Assembly (NCBI RefSeq): GCF_009299485.1
Contig: NZ_WBSO01000002.1
Span: forward strand, 62,001 to 126,000
Reading direction: 5' to 3'
Source: Bifidobacterium apri
GTDB taxonomy: Bacteria; Actinomycetota; Actinomycetes; Actinomycetales; Bifidobacteriaceae
DNA: 64,000 nucleotides
The position numbers and the translations under genes were made by a program. The first letter of the stretch is position 1; each line of letters begins with the position of its first letter. The notes under the pieces are model-generated. The model was given only the letters and a program-made list of their open reading frames with translations. It had not been told where the DNA came from and did no database searches. Below, piece by piece: positions 28,392-37,618 of the stretch.

Positions 28392-29723
28392 TTACCGCAC
28401 CGTGACAGCCAGCGCGTCGGCGACGCGACCGGCCTTGGCACGAGCGTCATCAGCGCTGTTCCCGATGGCGAGCGCCACCGCCATGCGGCGATGCCCGTGG
28501 ACTTCCGGCTTGTTGAAGATACGCAGGTTGGTGTCCGGTTCGGCAAGCGCCTGCGGTACATGCGAAAAGACCGCGCGTCCGTCGCCTTCGACGACGATGG
28601 CGTGACTTGCACCGACCTGCCCGTCGCCGAGCGCCAGATCGACGTGCCCTTCGCTGACCGGGATGCCGAGAACCGCCCGTGCGTGCAGCGCGAATTCGCT
28701 CAACCGCTGGGAAATCATGGTCACCATGCCGGTGTCGTGCGGACGCGGGGAAACCTCGTTGAACAGAACCGAGCCGTCGGTAAGCACGAATAATTCGACA
28801 CCGAACACGCCCCAGCCGCGCTCACCGTGTGCATGGGCATCAGCGACCAGCCCTTCGACGCAACGACGAGCGAGATCCTTCGCGGTGCGCAACGTATCCG
28901 GATCGACCGCCGCCGGCTGCCAGGACTCACGATAATCACCGCTTTCCTGACGCTGCCCGATCGGCGTGCACGTGACCACACCTGCGGACGAGCTGACGGT
29001 CAACACAGTCAACTCATAATCAAGCGGTGCAAGCGCTTCGACAATGACACGGGAGATACCGCCTTCGCCCGCCGCACGACGGCCGACCTGCGCTTCATGC
29101 CACGCAGCGTCGATGGCATCCGGCGTGCGCACGATGGACTGACCGTGGCCGGAAGAGCTCATGATCGGCTTGACAACGCACGGGTAACCGACCGTTTCAG
29201 CGCCGGCACGCAGTTCCTCGAGCGAACCGGCGAACCGGTAGGGCGTGGTCGGCAAGCCGAGCTTCTCATGGGCGAGAACACGCAAACGCTCACGATCCAT
29301 GCAGATAGCGGCAATGCCGGCGCTGGGCACGACTTGCACACCAAGCGCTGCGACGGCGTCGAGCTCCGACGTGGCAATCGCTTCGACTTCGGGGATGACG
29401 ATATCCGGCTTGACCTCAGCGAACAGCGCGTCCAACTGTTCAGGATTGGCCATATCGAGGACGCGGTACTCGTGTGCGACCTGCTGGGCCGGGGCGCCCT
29501 CGTAGCTGTCTGCCGCGCACACCCAGGCACCGAGGCGCATGAGTTCGATGGCGATCTCGCGGCCAAGCTCGCCGGAGCCGAGCAACAGGACCTTGGTGCG
29601 CTCGGCGTCGACGGATGGGTCGAGCGGGGTGCCGAGCCGCGGATTGGCCGGCGCAGCGGCGGATGTGGATGATGATGTATTGGACTGGCTTGCGTGGACT
29701 GTGGCTTCGGCGTTAACACTCAT
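28392..29723 (-). CDS. purT: Formate-dependent GAR transformylase
   Basis: This 443-residue ATP-grasp enzyme makes formyl-GAR from GAR, formate and ATP (purine step 3, folate-independent). [20 protein letters not shown] opens the N-terminal domain; [47 protein letters not shown]-type motifs follow, split here by the family's usual spacing. PurK is the close paralogue, but length and motifs favour PurT. ATG 29723 is the first with sensible spacing; the 40 residues before the fold are low-complexity. It is divergent from purC. Confidence 0.92.
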   Translation of the reverse strand: MSVNAEATVHASQSNTSSSTSAAAPANPRLGTPLDPSVDAERTKVLLLGSGELGREIAIELMRLGAWVCAADSYEGAPAQQVAHEYRVLDMANPEQLDALFAEVKPDIVIPEVEAIATSELDAVAALGVQVVPSAGIAAICMDRERLRVLAHEKLGLPTTPYRFAGSLEELRAGAETVGYPCVVKPIMSSSGHGQSIVRTPDAIDAAWHEAQVGRRAAGEGGISRVIVEALAPLDYELTVLTVSSSAGVVTCTPIGQRQESGDYRESWQPAAVDPDTLRTAKDLARRCVEGLVADAHAHGERGWGVFGVELFVLTDGSVLFNEVSPRPHDTGMVTMISQRLSEFALHARAVLGIPVSEGHVDLALGDGQVGASHAIVVEGDGRAVFSHVPQALAEPDTNLRIFNKPEVHGHRRMAVALAIGNSADDARAKAGRVADALAVTVR

Positions 29724-29843
29724 ACCGTCATCTTGCCATCGGGGGTTGTCAGAAGCGGTGACGATGGTGTTGCCAGGCCCCTGACCGAAGCCGCTCTCCG
29801 TCATGTCATAGCCGACTCATCCCGACCCCACGCCGTGCCGCCC

Positions 29844-29866
29844 GATGTAGCCGGCGCTTGGTATCC
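29844..29866 (+). promoter_or_regulatory. Purine-gene promoter element upstream of purC
   Basis: GATGTAGCCGGCG, then C, then TTGGTAT (29844-29864) is repeated upstream of purF with 19 of 21 bases the same, 54 versus 51 bases before the start codon. TATCCT (29862-29867) may be the -10. No TTGACA-like -35 is visible. Confidence 0.6.
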
Positions 29867-29918
29867 TTTCCACCGTATACACCCCCAATCCATCTCGTGC
29901 TTACGAGGAAGGCGAGTC

Positions 29919-30671
29919 ATGCAGAAACTGGAAAAGCTCTATGAGGGCAAGGCCAAAAAAATGTATGCGACCGACGATCCCGACGTTCTGTGGGTCGAAT
30001 ACATGAATCAGGCGACGGCCGGTAACGGCGCGAAGAAGGCGCAGATCGCCGGTAAGGGCAACCTGAACAACCACATCACCTCCGTGATTTTCGAACTGCT
30101 CAAGGCTCGCGGCATCGACAGCCATTTCATCAAGCGCCTGTCCGACACCGAGCAGCTGGTGCGCAAGATGACCATGTACCCGTTGGAAATCATCATGCGT
30201 AACACCGCAGCCGGTTCGTTCGCCAAGCGGTATGGCGTCAAGGAAGGCACGCCGCTGAAGAAGCCGATCCTCGAATTCTGCTTGAAGTCCGACGATCTGG
30301 GCGATCCGTTCATCAACGATGACGGCATCGTCGCCCTTGGGCTCGCTTCTGAGGACGAGCTCGCGGAGATCTCCCGTCAGGCGCGCGCAGTCAACGAAGC
30401 GCTCAAGGACATCTTCTCCAAGATCGACGTGCAGCTTGTCGATTTCAAGATCGAGGAAGGCAAGACCTCCGACGGCACGATTCTGCTCGCCGACGAGATC
30501 ACGCCCGACACCTGCCGTCTGTGGGACCTGAAGGATCACAGCGGCAAGATCGAGCATCTTGACAAGGACCTGTTCCGCCGCGATCTGGGCAACATCATCC
30601 CCGCATATGAGGAGATCTACAGCCGTCTCAAGCAGCTCGCCGATTCCGAGGGCGTCAAGGACGCCGAGTGA
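29919..30671 (+). CDS. purC: SAICAR synthetase
   Basis: This 250-residue enzyme joins CAIR and aspartate (purine step 8). [17 protein letters not shown] at the N-terminus, [17 protein letters not shown] and [14 protein letters not shown] are standard PurC motifs. Start ATG 29919 follows GAGGAAGG. It precedes purL by 125 bases, with a terminator-like hairpin between. Confidence 0.97.
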   Translation: MQKLEKLYEGKAKKMYATDDPDVLWVEYMNQATAGNGAKKAQIAGKGNLNNHITSVIFELLKARGIDSHFIKRLSDTEQLVRKMTMYPLEIIMRNTAAGSFAKRYGVKEGTPLKKPILEFCLKSDDLGDPFINDDGIVALGLASEDELAEISRQARAVNEALKDIFSKIDVQLVDFKIEEGKTSDGTILLADEITPDTCRLWDLKDHSGKIEHLDKDLFRRDLGNIIPAYEEIYSRLKQLADSEGVKDAE

Positions 30672-30676
30672 CCCCG

Positions 30677-30713
30677 GGCCCGCACCGGTTTTCCGATGCG
30701 GGCCACATTTTTT
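30677..30713 (+). terminator. Hairpin after purC
   Basis: GGCCCGCACCGG pairs with CCGATGCGGGCC (12 bp, one mismatch) and is followed by ACATTTTTT. It should stop or reduce transcription into purL. Confidence 0.8.
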
Positions 30714-30796
30714 GGATGCGCCGCGGTTGGCGAACGAACCCACGCGACCACCTGCATCACCCAGACAACCGCCATACCAACAACAGAAGGAATACC

Positions 30797-33700
30797 GTGG
30801 TTTTTCGCGTTTATGTCGAGAAGAAGCCGGGCTTTGACGTCGAGGCCAGGCAACTGGAGAACGAGCTGAAGACGATTCTCGGGATCAAAGGGCTGACCGG
30901 CCTGCGTATCGTCAACCGTTACGACGTCGAAGGCATCAGCCGTGAGCTGTTCGAACAGGCGACCACAACCGTGTTCAGTGAGCCGCAGGTGGACAACGCC
31001 AGCGAGGATATGCCTGATTTCGGCGACAGCGCGGTGTTCGCCGTCGAATTCCTGCCGGGGCAGTTCGATCAGCGTGCCGATTCCGCCAGCGAATGCATCC
31101 AGTTGATCAGCCAGGGTGAACGCCCGACCGTGCGCAGCGCCAAAGTCTACGCGCTGGAAGGCGATCTGGGCGAACAGGCAGTAGATCAGATCAAACAGTA
31201 CGTGATCAACCCGGTCGAAGCCCGCGAAGCCTCCCTCGAGCCGAAGAGCACGCTCAACGTGCAGGTCGCCAAACCCGCCAAAGTCGAGGTGATCGCCGGA
31301 TTCGACGAGCTGGACGACGAAGGCCTGCAGCGGTTCATCGACGAGCGTGGGCTGGCGATGGATCTGGCGGATGCGAAGGTGTGCCAGGAGTATTTCCACG
31401 GCGAGCACCGCGAACCGACCATCACCGAAATCAAGGTGATCGACACCTACTGGTCCGACCACTGCCGTCACACCACCTTCGGCACGCAGCTCGACGAGGT
31501 GGATATCGACGACAGCGTCGTCAAAGCCGCATTTGACAAGTATCTGGCCATGCGTCACGAGCTCGGGCGCGACAACAAGCCGGTATGCCTGATGGACATG
31601 GGGACCATCGGCGCCAAATGGCTCAAGAAGAACGGCATCCTGAAGAACCTTGACGAATCCGAGGAAATCAACGCCTGCACCGTCAAAGTGAAGGTCGATG
31701 TGGACGGCGAAGACCAGGATTGGCTGTTCCTGTTCAAGAACGAAACCCACAACCATCCAACCGAAATCGAGCCCTTCGGTGGCGCGGCGACCTGCATCGG
31801 CGGATGCATCCGCGACCCGCTGTCGGGGCGTTCCTACGTGTATCAGGCGATGCGCGTGACCGGCGCAGGCGATCCGCGCGTCCCCGTGTCCGAAACGCTC
31901 AAGGGCAAGCTCCCCCAGCGCAAGATCGTCACCACCGCAGCAGCCGGATACTCCTCATATGGCAACCAGATCGGTCTGGCGACCGGTCAAGTCGATGAGA
32001 TCTACCATCCGGGTTATGTGGCCAAGCGCATGGAAGTCGGCGCTGTTGTGGGCGCGACCCCTGCCGACCATGTGCGCCGCGAAACCCCGACCCCCGGCGA
32101 CAAAATCATCCTGCTGGGCGGACGTACCGGCCGTGACGGCATCGGCGGCGCAACCGGCGCTTCAAAGGCGCATGATGAGGAAAGCCTCGAAAAGGACGGC
32201 GCCGAAGTCCAGAAGGGCAACGCTCCGGTCGAGCGCAAGCTCCAGCGTCTGTTCCGCCGTAAGGACGCCTGCCGTCTGATCAAGCGGTGCAACGATTTCG
32301 GCGCAGGCGGCGTGTCTGTGGCGACCGGCGAGATTGCCGACGGCCTGACCATCAACCTCGACCTGGTACCCAAGAAGTACGAAGGCCTGGACGGCACCGA
32401 ACTGGCGATTTCCGAATCCCAGGAACGTATGGCTGTCGATGTGGCAGCCGATGACGTGGACGAGTTCCTTGGCTACGCGCGCGAGGAGAACCTCGAAGCC
32501 ACCGTCATCGCGACGGTCACCGAGGAGAAGGTCATGCGCATGACCTGGCAGGGCGACACGATCGTGAATCTGAGCCGTGCCTTCCTCGCTTCCAATGGTG
32601 CGCCCAAGCATCAGACCGTCCATGTCGAACAAGGCGGCTCGTACACTACCCCGTGGCGTGACGGCTCGTTCAAGGACCGGATGCATGCGCTCGTCACCGA
32701 TATCAACGTGGCGTCCAACAAAGGTCTGTCCGAACGATTCGACTCCACGATCGGCGCCGCCACTGTACTCATGCCCTTCGGCGGCAAGCGTCAGCTGACC
32801 CCCGCCATGGCGATGGTCGCCAAGCTCCCGGTGTTCGGCAAGACCACCACCGCATCCGCGATGGCATGGGGCTTCAACCCGTACATCATGGAGAAGAACC
32901 AGTTCACCGGAGCCTATCTGTCGGTGGTCGAATCACTCGCCAAGCTCGTGTCCGCAGGCTTCCGCCGCGAGGACGCGTATCTGAGCTTCCAGGAGTATTT
33001 CGGCAAACTGCGTGATGTGCCTGAACGCTGGGGCAAGCCGGCTGCCGCGGTGTTGGGCGCGTTGATGGCGCAGGTCGATCTTGGCGTCGGCGCAATCGGC
33101 GGCAAGGATTCGATGAGCGGCAGTTTCGAGGATCTCGACGTACCGCCGACACTTATCTCCTTCGCTGTGGCGGTCGGCAATATGCATCGTGCCACCTCTC
33201 CCGAGTTCAAGAAGGCCGGTCATCGGATCGCACGCATCGCCCCGCGGTATGCGGCCGATGGGCTCACCCCCGATAAGGATGGGCTGCTCGAGACGATGGA
33301 CGTGGTCGAGTCGCTCACCGAATTCCATGACGCGCTCGCCGTGTCCACCCCAGGCTACGGCGCAAGCGCCGAATCCCTGTTCAAGATGACGCTCGGCAAT
33401 CGTATCGGCGTGAAACTCGCCGACAGCATCGCCGTGGATGACCTGTTCACTCCAGCGTATGGCTCATTCCTCGTCGAACTTGACGACAATGCGAAACTCC
33501 CCGCGGTTTCCAACCGCGTCGAAATCGGTGTGATCGGCGAGACGACCGACGACTACGCCTTCGTCGCCGGCGGCGAGCGCCTCGATCTCGACCACGTGCA
33601 GGAGGACTGGGAAGGCGCGATGGAAGGCGTCTTCCCGTATCGTTCCAAGGGAGCGGAACGCGGCAGCGTCACCGAAACCGAGGAATTCCACGCACCGAAG

Positions 33701-34531
33701 AAGACCGTGTACACCGGCGCTCCGGTCGCCAAGCCGCACGTGGTGATCCCCGTGTTCCCGGGCAACAACTGCGAGTATGATTCCGCCGCCGCGTTCGAAC
33801 GTGCCGGAGCAGACGTGAGCACGCTCATCGTGAACAACCTCACCCCGCAGGCCGTCGCCGAATCCACACAGGCGCTGGTTGATGAGATTCACCGCAGCCA
33901 GATCATCATGATCCCGGGTGGCTTCTCAGGCGGCGACGAACCCGACGGTTCCGCGAAGTTCATCACCGCGTTCTTCCGTGCTCCAGCTGTGCGCGACGCT
34001 GTGCGCGACTTGTTGAAGAACCGCGACGGGTTGATGCTCGGCATTTGCAACGGCTTCCAGGCGCTCATCAAACTCGGCTTGGTGCCGTTCGGCGATATTG
34101 TGCCGATGACTGAGGCCTGCCCGACGTTGACTTTCAACACGATCGGCCGTCACCAAAGCCGTCTGGTGCGCACCCGCGTGGCGTCCAACCTGTCCCCGTG
34201 GCTGGCGGAAAGCTCGGTCGGCGACGTGCATACGATTGCGATTTCGCATGGTGAAGGACGATTCGTGGCATCCGACGACGTGCTCGCCAAGCTCAAGGCC
34301 AATGGCCAAATCGCAACGCAGTATGTGGATGCCGAAGGCGTGCCCGGCATGGATCTGGATGTCAATCCGAATGGTTCGATGCTCGCCATCGAAGGCATCA
34401 CCAGCCCGGACGGCCGCGTATTCGGCAAAATGGGTCATTCCGAGCGGTACACGGACGGCACCTTCGTCAATGTGCCCGGCGACAAGCTGCAGCCGTTGTT
34501 CACCAGCGGCGTGAGGTACTTCACCGCCTGA
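30797..34531 (+). CDS. purL: FGAM synthase, single-chain form
   Basis: The 1244-residue enzyme converts FGAR to FGAM using glutamine (purine step 4). It has the N-terminal PurS-like domain, the two AIRS-like halves (SDHCRHTTF and KNETHNHPTEIEPFGGAAT near the start, KDSMSGSFEDLDVPPTLISF later) and a C-terminal class I glutaminase with nucleophile in LGICNGFQAL and SHGEGRF. The start is GTG at 30797, five bases after AAGGA. Large PurL is common in proteobacteria and also found in bifidobacteria, unlike the PurSQL complex of many Gram-positives. Confidence 0.95.
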   Translation: MVFRVYVEKKPGFDVEARQLENELKTILGIKGLTGLRIVNRYDVEGISRELFEQATTTVFSEPQVDNASEDMPDFGDSAVFAVEFLPGQFDQRADSASECIQLISQGERPTVRSAKVYALEGDLGEQAVDQIKQYVINPVEAREASLEPKSTLNVQVAKPAKVEVIAGFDELDDEGLQRFIDERGLAMDLADAKVCQEYFHGEHREPTITEIKVIDTYWSDHCRHTTFGTQLDEVDIDDSVVKAAFDKYLAMRHELGRDNKPVCLMDMGTIGAKWLKKNGILKNLDESEEINACTVKVKVDVDGEDQDWLFLFKNETHNHPTEIEPFGGAATCIGGCIRDPLSGRSYVYQAMRVTGAGDPRVPVSETLKGKLPQRKIVTTAAAGYSSYGNQIGLATGQVDEIYHPGYVAKRMEVGAVVGATPADHVRRETPTPGDKIILLGGRTGRDGIGGATGASKAHDEESLEKDGAEVQKGNAPVERKLQRLFRRKDACRLIKRCNDFGAGGVSVATGEIADGLTINLDLVPKKYEGLDGTELAISESQERMAVDVAADDVDEFLGYAREENLEATVIATVTEEKVMRMTWQGDTIVNLSRAFLASNGAPKHQTVHVEQGGSYTTPWRDGSFKDRMHALVTDINVASNKGLSERFDSTIGAATVLMPFGGKRQLTPAMAMVAKLPVFGKTTTASAMAWGFNPYIMEKNQFTGAYLSVVESLAKLVSAGFRREDAYLSFQEYFGKLRDVPERWGKPAAAVLGALMAQVDLGVGAIGGKDSMSGSFEDLDVPPTLISFAVAVGNMHRATSPEFKKAGHRIARIAPRYAADGLTPDKDGLLETMDVVESLTEFHDALAVSTPGYGASAESLFKMTLGNRIGVKLADSIAVDDLFTPAYGSFLVELDDNAKLPAVSNRVEIGVIGETTDDYAFVAGGERLDLDHVQEDWEGAMEGVFPYRSKGAERGSVTETEEFHAPKKTVYTGAPVAKPHVVIPVFPGNNCEYDSAAAFERAGADVSTLIVNNLTPQAVAESTQALVDEIHRSQIIMIPGGFSGGDEPDGSAKFITAFFRAPAVRDAVRDLLKNRDGLMLGICNGFQALIKLGLVPFGDIVPMTEACPTLTFNTIGRHQSRLVRTRVASNLSPWLAESSVGDVHTIAISHGEGRFVASDDVLAKLKANGQIATQYVDAEGVPGMDLDVNPNGSMLAIEGITSPDGRVFGKMGHSERYTDGTFVNVPGDKLQPLFTSGVRYFTA

Positions 34532-34604
34532 CATCGCCCGGATTCGCCACGAGGATCGTTCAGGATCATCTACCACGGCGATCATCGTGGCGAGTGTGAG
34601 TCAT

Positions 34605-34643
34605 AAGACCGGTCGTTTCCCCCTGGGGGAGGCGGCCGGTCTT
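34605..34643 (+). terminator. Hairpin after purL
   Basis: AAGACCGG pairs with CCGGTCTT, with a nested CCCCCTGGGGG stem. It lies 75 bases after the purL stop. There is no T run. Confidence 0.55.
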
Positions 34644-34693
34644 CTGCGTATCTGGCATGTTGCGCAATAATCATTCTTCCGCCGCCATCCATC

Positions 34694-34880
34694 TCAGCGT
34701 CGGCAGAAGCGTCTGCCGACATTCACGGCACACTCAACGTCGACAGAGACAGAACCACAGCCTTCTGCCGACACTCACACCCGCCGCAGCGTCGGCAGAA
34801 GTATCCACCGACACCCACCGCACACTCAACGTCGGCAGAAACAGAACCTTGACCCTCCACCTCCGCAGCGTCGGCAGAAG
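34694..34880. repeat. Family 1 hairpin array
   Basis: Several arms of the family-1 repeat: five right arms (TCAGCGTCGGCAGAA and variants such as CTCAACGTCGACAGA) alternate with left arms (CTTCTGCCGACACT and variants). The best pair is 34762-34772 with 34791-34801. It lies at the 3' end of purL. Confidence 0.88.
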
Positions 34881-34899
34881 CGTCTGTTGCGTAGCGCTG

Positions 34900-34926
34900 T
34901 TGCAGCACAGCGTGGGCAACTATAAT
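34900..34926 (+). promoter_or_regulatory. Promoter of the four-cysteine membrane protein gene
   Basis: A perfect TATAAT (34921-34926) with TTGCAG 15 bp upstream (34900-34905), about 170 bases before the start at 35097. The long leader starts just after the repeat array. Confidence 0.6.
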
Positions 34927-35096
34927 GGAAGCAATGCGAACCAACGGCGGTTCGTCAGGCGACGGCCATGCACCTGCGAAGACGTCAGGCAAACGCATCG
35001 ACGCAGACCGGCAGAGCCTCGTCACCGCATGACGCGTCGTCCCCACCGGCGAGGGCATCGCGACAGCGTGAAGCGAGTTCCGTGAAAGGAGCGGAT

Positions 35097-35717
35097 ATGA
35101 TCGACACAGACGGATCATCCATCAACGGATCTCTTATCAACGGCTCTTCCATCGACAATATCGTCATGATTCCGCCATACGATCCGATTGAGCAAACCAC
35201 TCCGCTGCATCCGATAGGACCAGTCAGCGCCCGTGTCGTCGAACGCATCGAAAAGGAACCTGACGAACGCACACAGGCGCGGTACCGCATCAGCATCCGC
35301 ACACTCGCCGCCCTCACAGCGATAATACTGTCCTTGGCCATCGGCATACCCGTCTATCGCACAGTGCAACGCAATCGATGGGAGAACGCCGTCGCCGATG
35401 ATGTCGTCTCCTCCGCGGACGTCATCGATGACATGTTGTTGCAACACCATGGATCCGCCAGGTTCATCAACGGCGATATCTCCTGTCCAAATCCTGCCGC
35501 CTGTTACCTGACGGTGGACAGCGACATCATCGCCAAAGACCCGCTCAACGCCGGAACGCGAATCCCGATGCATAAAGGTGATGCCATCACCATCCGGCAC
35601 AACAGCCGAAGCGGCGCAGCTGCCGATGCATATATTGTGATCGGTGAGAGCGTCCACTTACCCGGTTCATGCACGTACTATTCCTCGTCAGATGAGATGA
35701 CATGCGATTGGCGATGA
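35097..35717 (+). CDS. Single-span membrane protein, four-cysteine family, copy 1
   Basis: This 206-residue protein is not recognised. A cytoplasmic N-terminus of about 65 residues is followed by one membrane segment (about 66-88, RTLAALTAIILSLAIGIPVY) and an outer domain of about 115 residues. The outer domain has four cysteines (130, 136, 192, 203; DISC, ACYL, GSC, MTC), probably two disulfides, plus the motifs LQHHG and IVIGE. A second copy lies at 36074 with identical cysteine spacing. The ribosome site AAAGGAG fixes the ATG. No signal-peptidase site is evident, so it stays anchored. Confidence 0.85.
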   Translation: MIDTDGSSINGSLINGSSIDNIVMIPPYDPIEQTTPLHPIGPVSARVVERIEKEPDERTQARYRISIRTLAALTAIILSLAIGIPVYRTVQRNRWENAVADDVVSSADVIDDMLLQHHGSARFINGDISCPNPAACYLTVDSDIIAKDPLNAGTRIPMHKGDAITIRHNSRSGAAADAYIVIGESVHLPGSCTYYSSSDEMTCDWR

Positions 35718-36073
35718 TCGTCCCCCATACCTGTGATGGTTCATGCGTTGCCAACATCCGTGTCGAACCGGTTCGACACGCCCGACACACCGCTTCATTT
35801 CAATCGTTTCGGCAATGATGATTGCCACATTCTGGACTTGACCGCCAGCGGCGCATAACCTAGGAACCGAACAGACACAGGCGTGTCGTCAGGTTGAACG
35901 GGGACGGCCGCTTCTGCGTCACCCCGAGCGGGAACCGGGGCCCGACGCGATTCCATCAATGCATCATTCCCTGACCGCGGTTCGCATTGAAACCGCATAC
36001 AACAACCGTCCACAGCCAGCATGAAACACCACAACAGACATCACGCTTGAAGGACTTGAAAGAGAGAAGCATC
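35718..36073. other. Gap between the duplicated genes
   Basis: No gene and no clear promoter seen in 356 bases. GGTTCGACAC-like short inverted bases occur near 35770, and the segment before 36074 is A-rich. Confidence 0.5.
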
Positions 36074-36622
36074 GTGCATCAACCAACCACGTTCGAAATC
36101 CCATCCATCGGATATACCATCGTCGACAACGGAACCGATTCAGCCGTCCCCGGCACTTCACCATCGAAGACGACGGCAACCGTTCGGCGCTTCATCTTGA
36201 GCACCGTCGCTGCCATCGCCATCGTCGCCGTAGGAGCTTTCGCCGCCACCCACATCGACGAGTACATGCAGGAACGCCAGTGGAAGGCGGATATCACAAC
36301 CGATATGGCGACGACCGTCGATGCCATAGACACGATTGACCTGCAACACCACGGCAATATCGGATTCAAGGACGGAGATATTTCCTGCACCGACACCCGC
36401 GCCTGCTACCTGAATGCGGACACCGACGTCGTGACCACCGATCCGCTTGATTTCGGCCAGAAGATTCCGCTGCACGCCGGCAATTCCATCACCATCAGGC
36501 ACGTCACCGGCGATGGGCATGTCGCCAACGACTACGTCGTCATCGGCGAAAACATCCATTTCCGCGGCTCGTGCATCTACTCCTCACGCAGCCACGAAAC
36601 GAGCTGTTCCCTGGAACAGTAA
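36074..36622 (+). CDS. Single-span membrane protein, four-cysteine family, copy 2
   Basis: This 182-residue paralogue of the preceding gene shares, in the outer domain, LQHHG, GDISC, ACYL, DPL, IP-HAG/HKG-, ITIRH, VVIGE and GSC-Y. The cysteines are at 105, 111, 167 and 178, with the same 6-56-11 spacing as copy 1. Membrane segment about 40-60. The cytoplasmic tails are unrelated. I take GTG 36074, with AGAGAGAAG upstream; a TTG start 29 codons earlier is possible. It is a tandem duplication with diverged halves. Confidence 0.8.
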   Translation: MHQPTTFEIPSIGYTIVDNGTDSAVPGTSPSKTTATVRRFILSTVAAIAIVAVGAFAATHIDEYMQERQWKADITTDMATTVDAIDTIDLQHHGNIGFKDGDISCTDTRACYLNADTDVVTTDPLDFGQKIPLHAGNSITIRHVTGDGHVANDYVVIGENIHFRGSCIYSSRSHETSCSLEQ

Positions 36623-36691
36623 CAAACCTCACGCAATCGCGGCGCCTCGCCCTCCAACGCCACGAATATCGCATGGCATTCCTGACAGCCG

Positions 36692-37297
36692 TCATGCGGT
36701 GCGTTCATGGTGCCGCACATCCGGGACGACAACCGTCTCATGGCACGCGACACACTGTTGCATCAACGGCCAATGCACATCCCGCGCCAACGGCGGGACA
36801 TCATTGAAGGTCTGGCACAACGGGCACTGCCACTCCACAGCGCCGGTCACATAATGCTCACGCGGCGCCGCGACCGGATACCGCAGCGCATTGCGCCCCT
36901 TCTGAGCGCGCTTTTCGTCATGCATCGCCGCCCAATCCACAAGAATCGCGAAACTGATGGCACCGCTGATGGTTTTGAGCAATGCGTCCTGCGAGCATTG
37001 GCCGTCAATATACGCAATCGTGTATGCAACCACCATCACGATATCCAGCGAATACAGAATCGCCAGACACACCCGCTGGATTTTCCTGTGATTGGCGGCA
37101 CGGCGATCGCGCCGCAACTTGTTGCGCAATCCCGGATTGTGATCGGGATCATCAGGCGCTCCTGCGGCGACCACAGTGCCACCCGGCGGATTCGGACCGC
37201 CTGGAGACGCCTGAACAGCGGTCATACTGGTGGTTGTCTGTGTCCCACGCCCACTATCGCCGGTATAGGGAGATGCCCCTTGCCTCCATTGGTCCAT
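36692..37297 (-). CDS. Two-span membrane protein with zinc-ribbon tail
   Basis: This 201-residue protein is not recognised. A Gly/Pro-rich start (1-60) is followed by two membrane segments (about 73-97 and 104-123), with both ends probably inside the cell. The tail carries CPLC (158-161) and CVAC (182-185), a zinc-ribbon pattern. Start ATG 37297 follows GGAGGCGAC. It is convergent with the four-cysteine genes, on the opposite strand from its neighbours. Confidence 0.75.
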   Translation of the reverse strand: MDQWRQGASPYTGDSGRGTQTTTSMTAVQASPGGPNPPGGTVVAAGAPDDPDHNPGLRNKLRRDRRAANHRKIQRVCLAILYSLDIVMVVAYTIAYIDGQCSQDALLKTISGAISFAILVDWAAMHDEKRAQKGRNALRYPVAAPREHYVTGAVEWQCPLCQTFNDVPPLARDVHWPLMQQCVACHETVVVPDVRHHERTA

Positions 37298-37502
37298 CTG
37301 TCGCCTCCATGGTGATCCGGCCGAATACCATCGTCGTCACATCGCCCTACTGGCGTGCATCCGGGCAATCGCAACGACCGCTCCGTCGTCCGGTGTGCGG
37401 TATGTCCGCAGACTTACGAACACCGGCCTGCATATCGTTGCTGTGCCTTCCCCTATGCTAGCGCGTCACGCGCAGGAACCTGCACCGCCGGACGAACAAT
37501 AT

Positions 37503-37516
37503 TGATAACGTTATCA
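37503..37516. promoter_or_regulatory. Perfect 14-bp palindrome, operator-like
   Basis: TGATAACGTTATCA lies 100 bases upstream of the gene at 37619, with TATGAT (about 37546) downstream as a possible -10. The form is that of a dimeric repressor site; the regulator is unknown. Confidence 0.5.
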
Positions 37517-37564
37517 TCGCGTGCATGTCAAGCATTTGAGTGCGGTATGATACGAAAAAGAGAC

Positions 37565-37593
37565 GCTTCGATTGCCACCGATGGCATCGAAGC
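37565..37593 (+). other. Leader hairpin before 37619
   Basis: GCTTCGATTGCCA pairs with TGGCATCGAAGC (one bulged base), ending 10 bases before the ribosome site AGGAGG. It could affect translation of the gene downstream. Confidence 0.45.
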
Positions 37594-37618
37594 AAGGTCA
37601 TAGGAGGAAGGACGCGGC

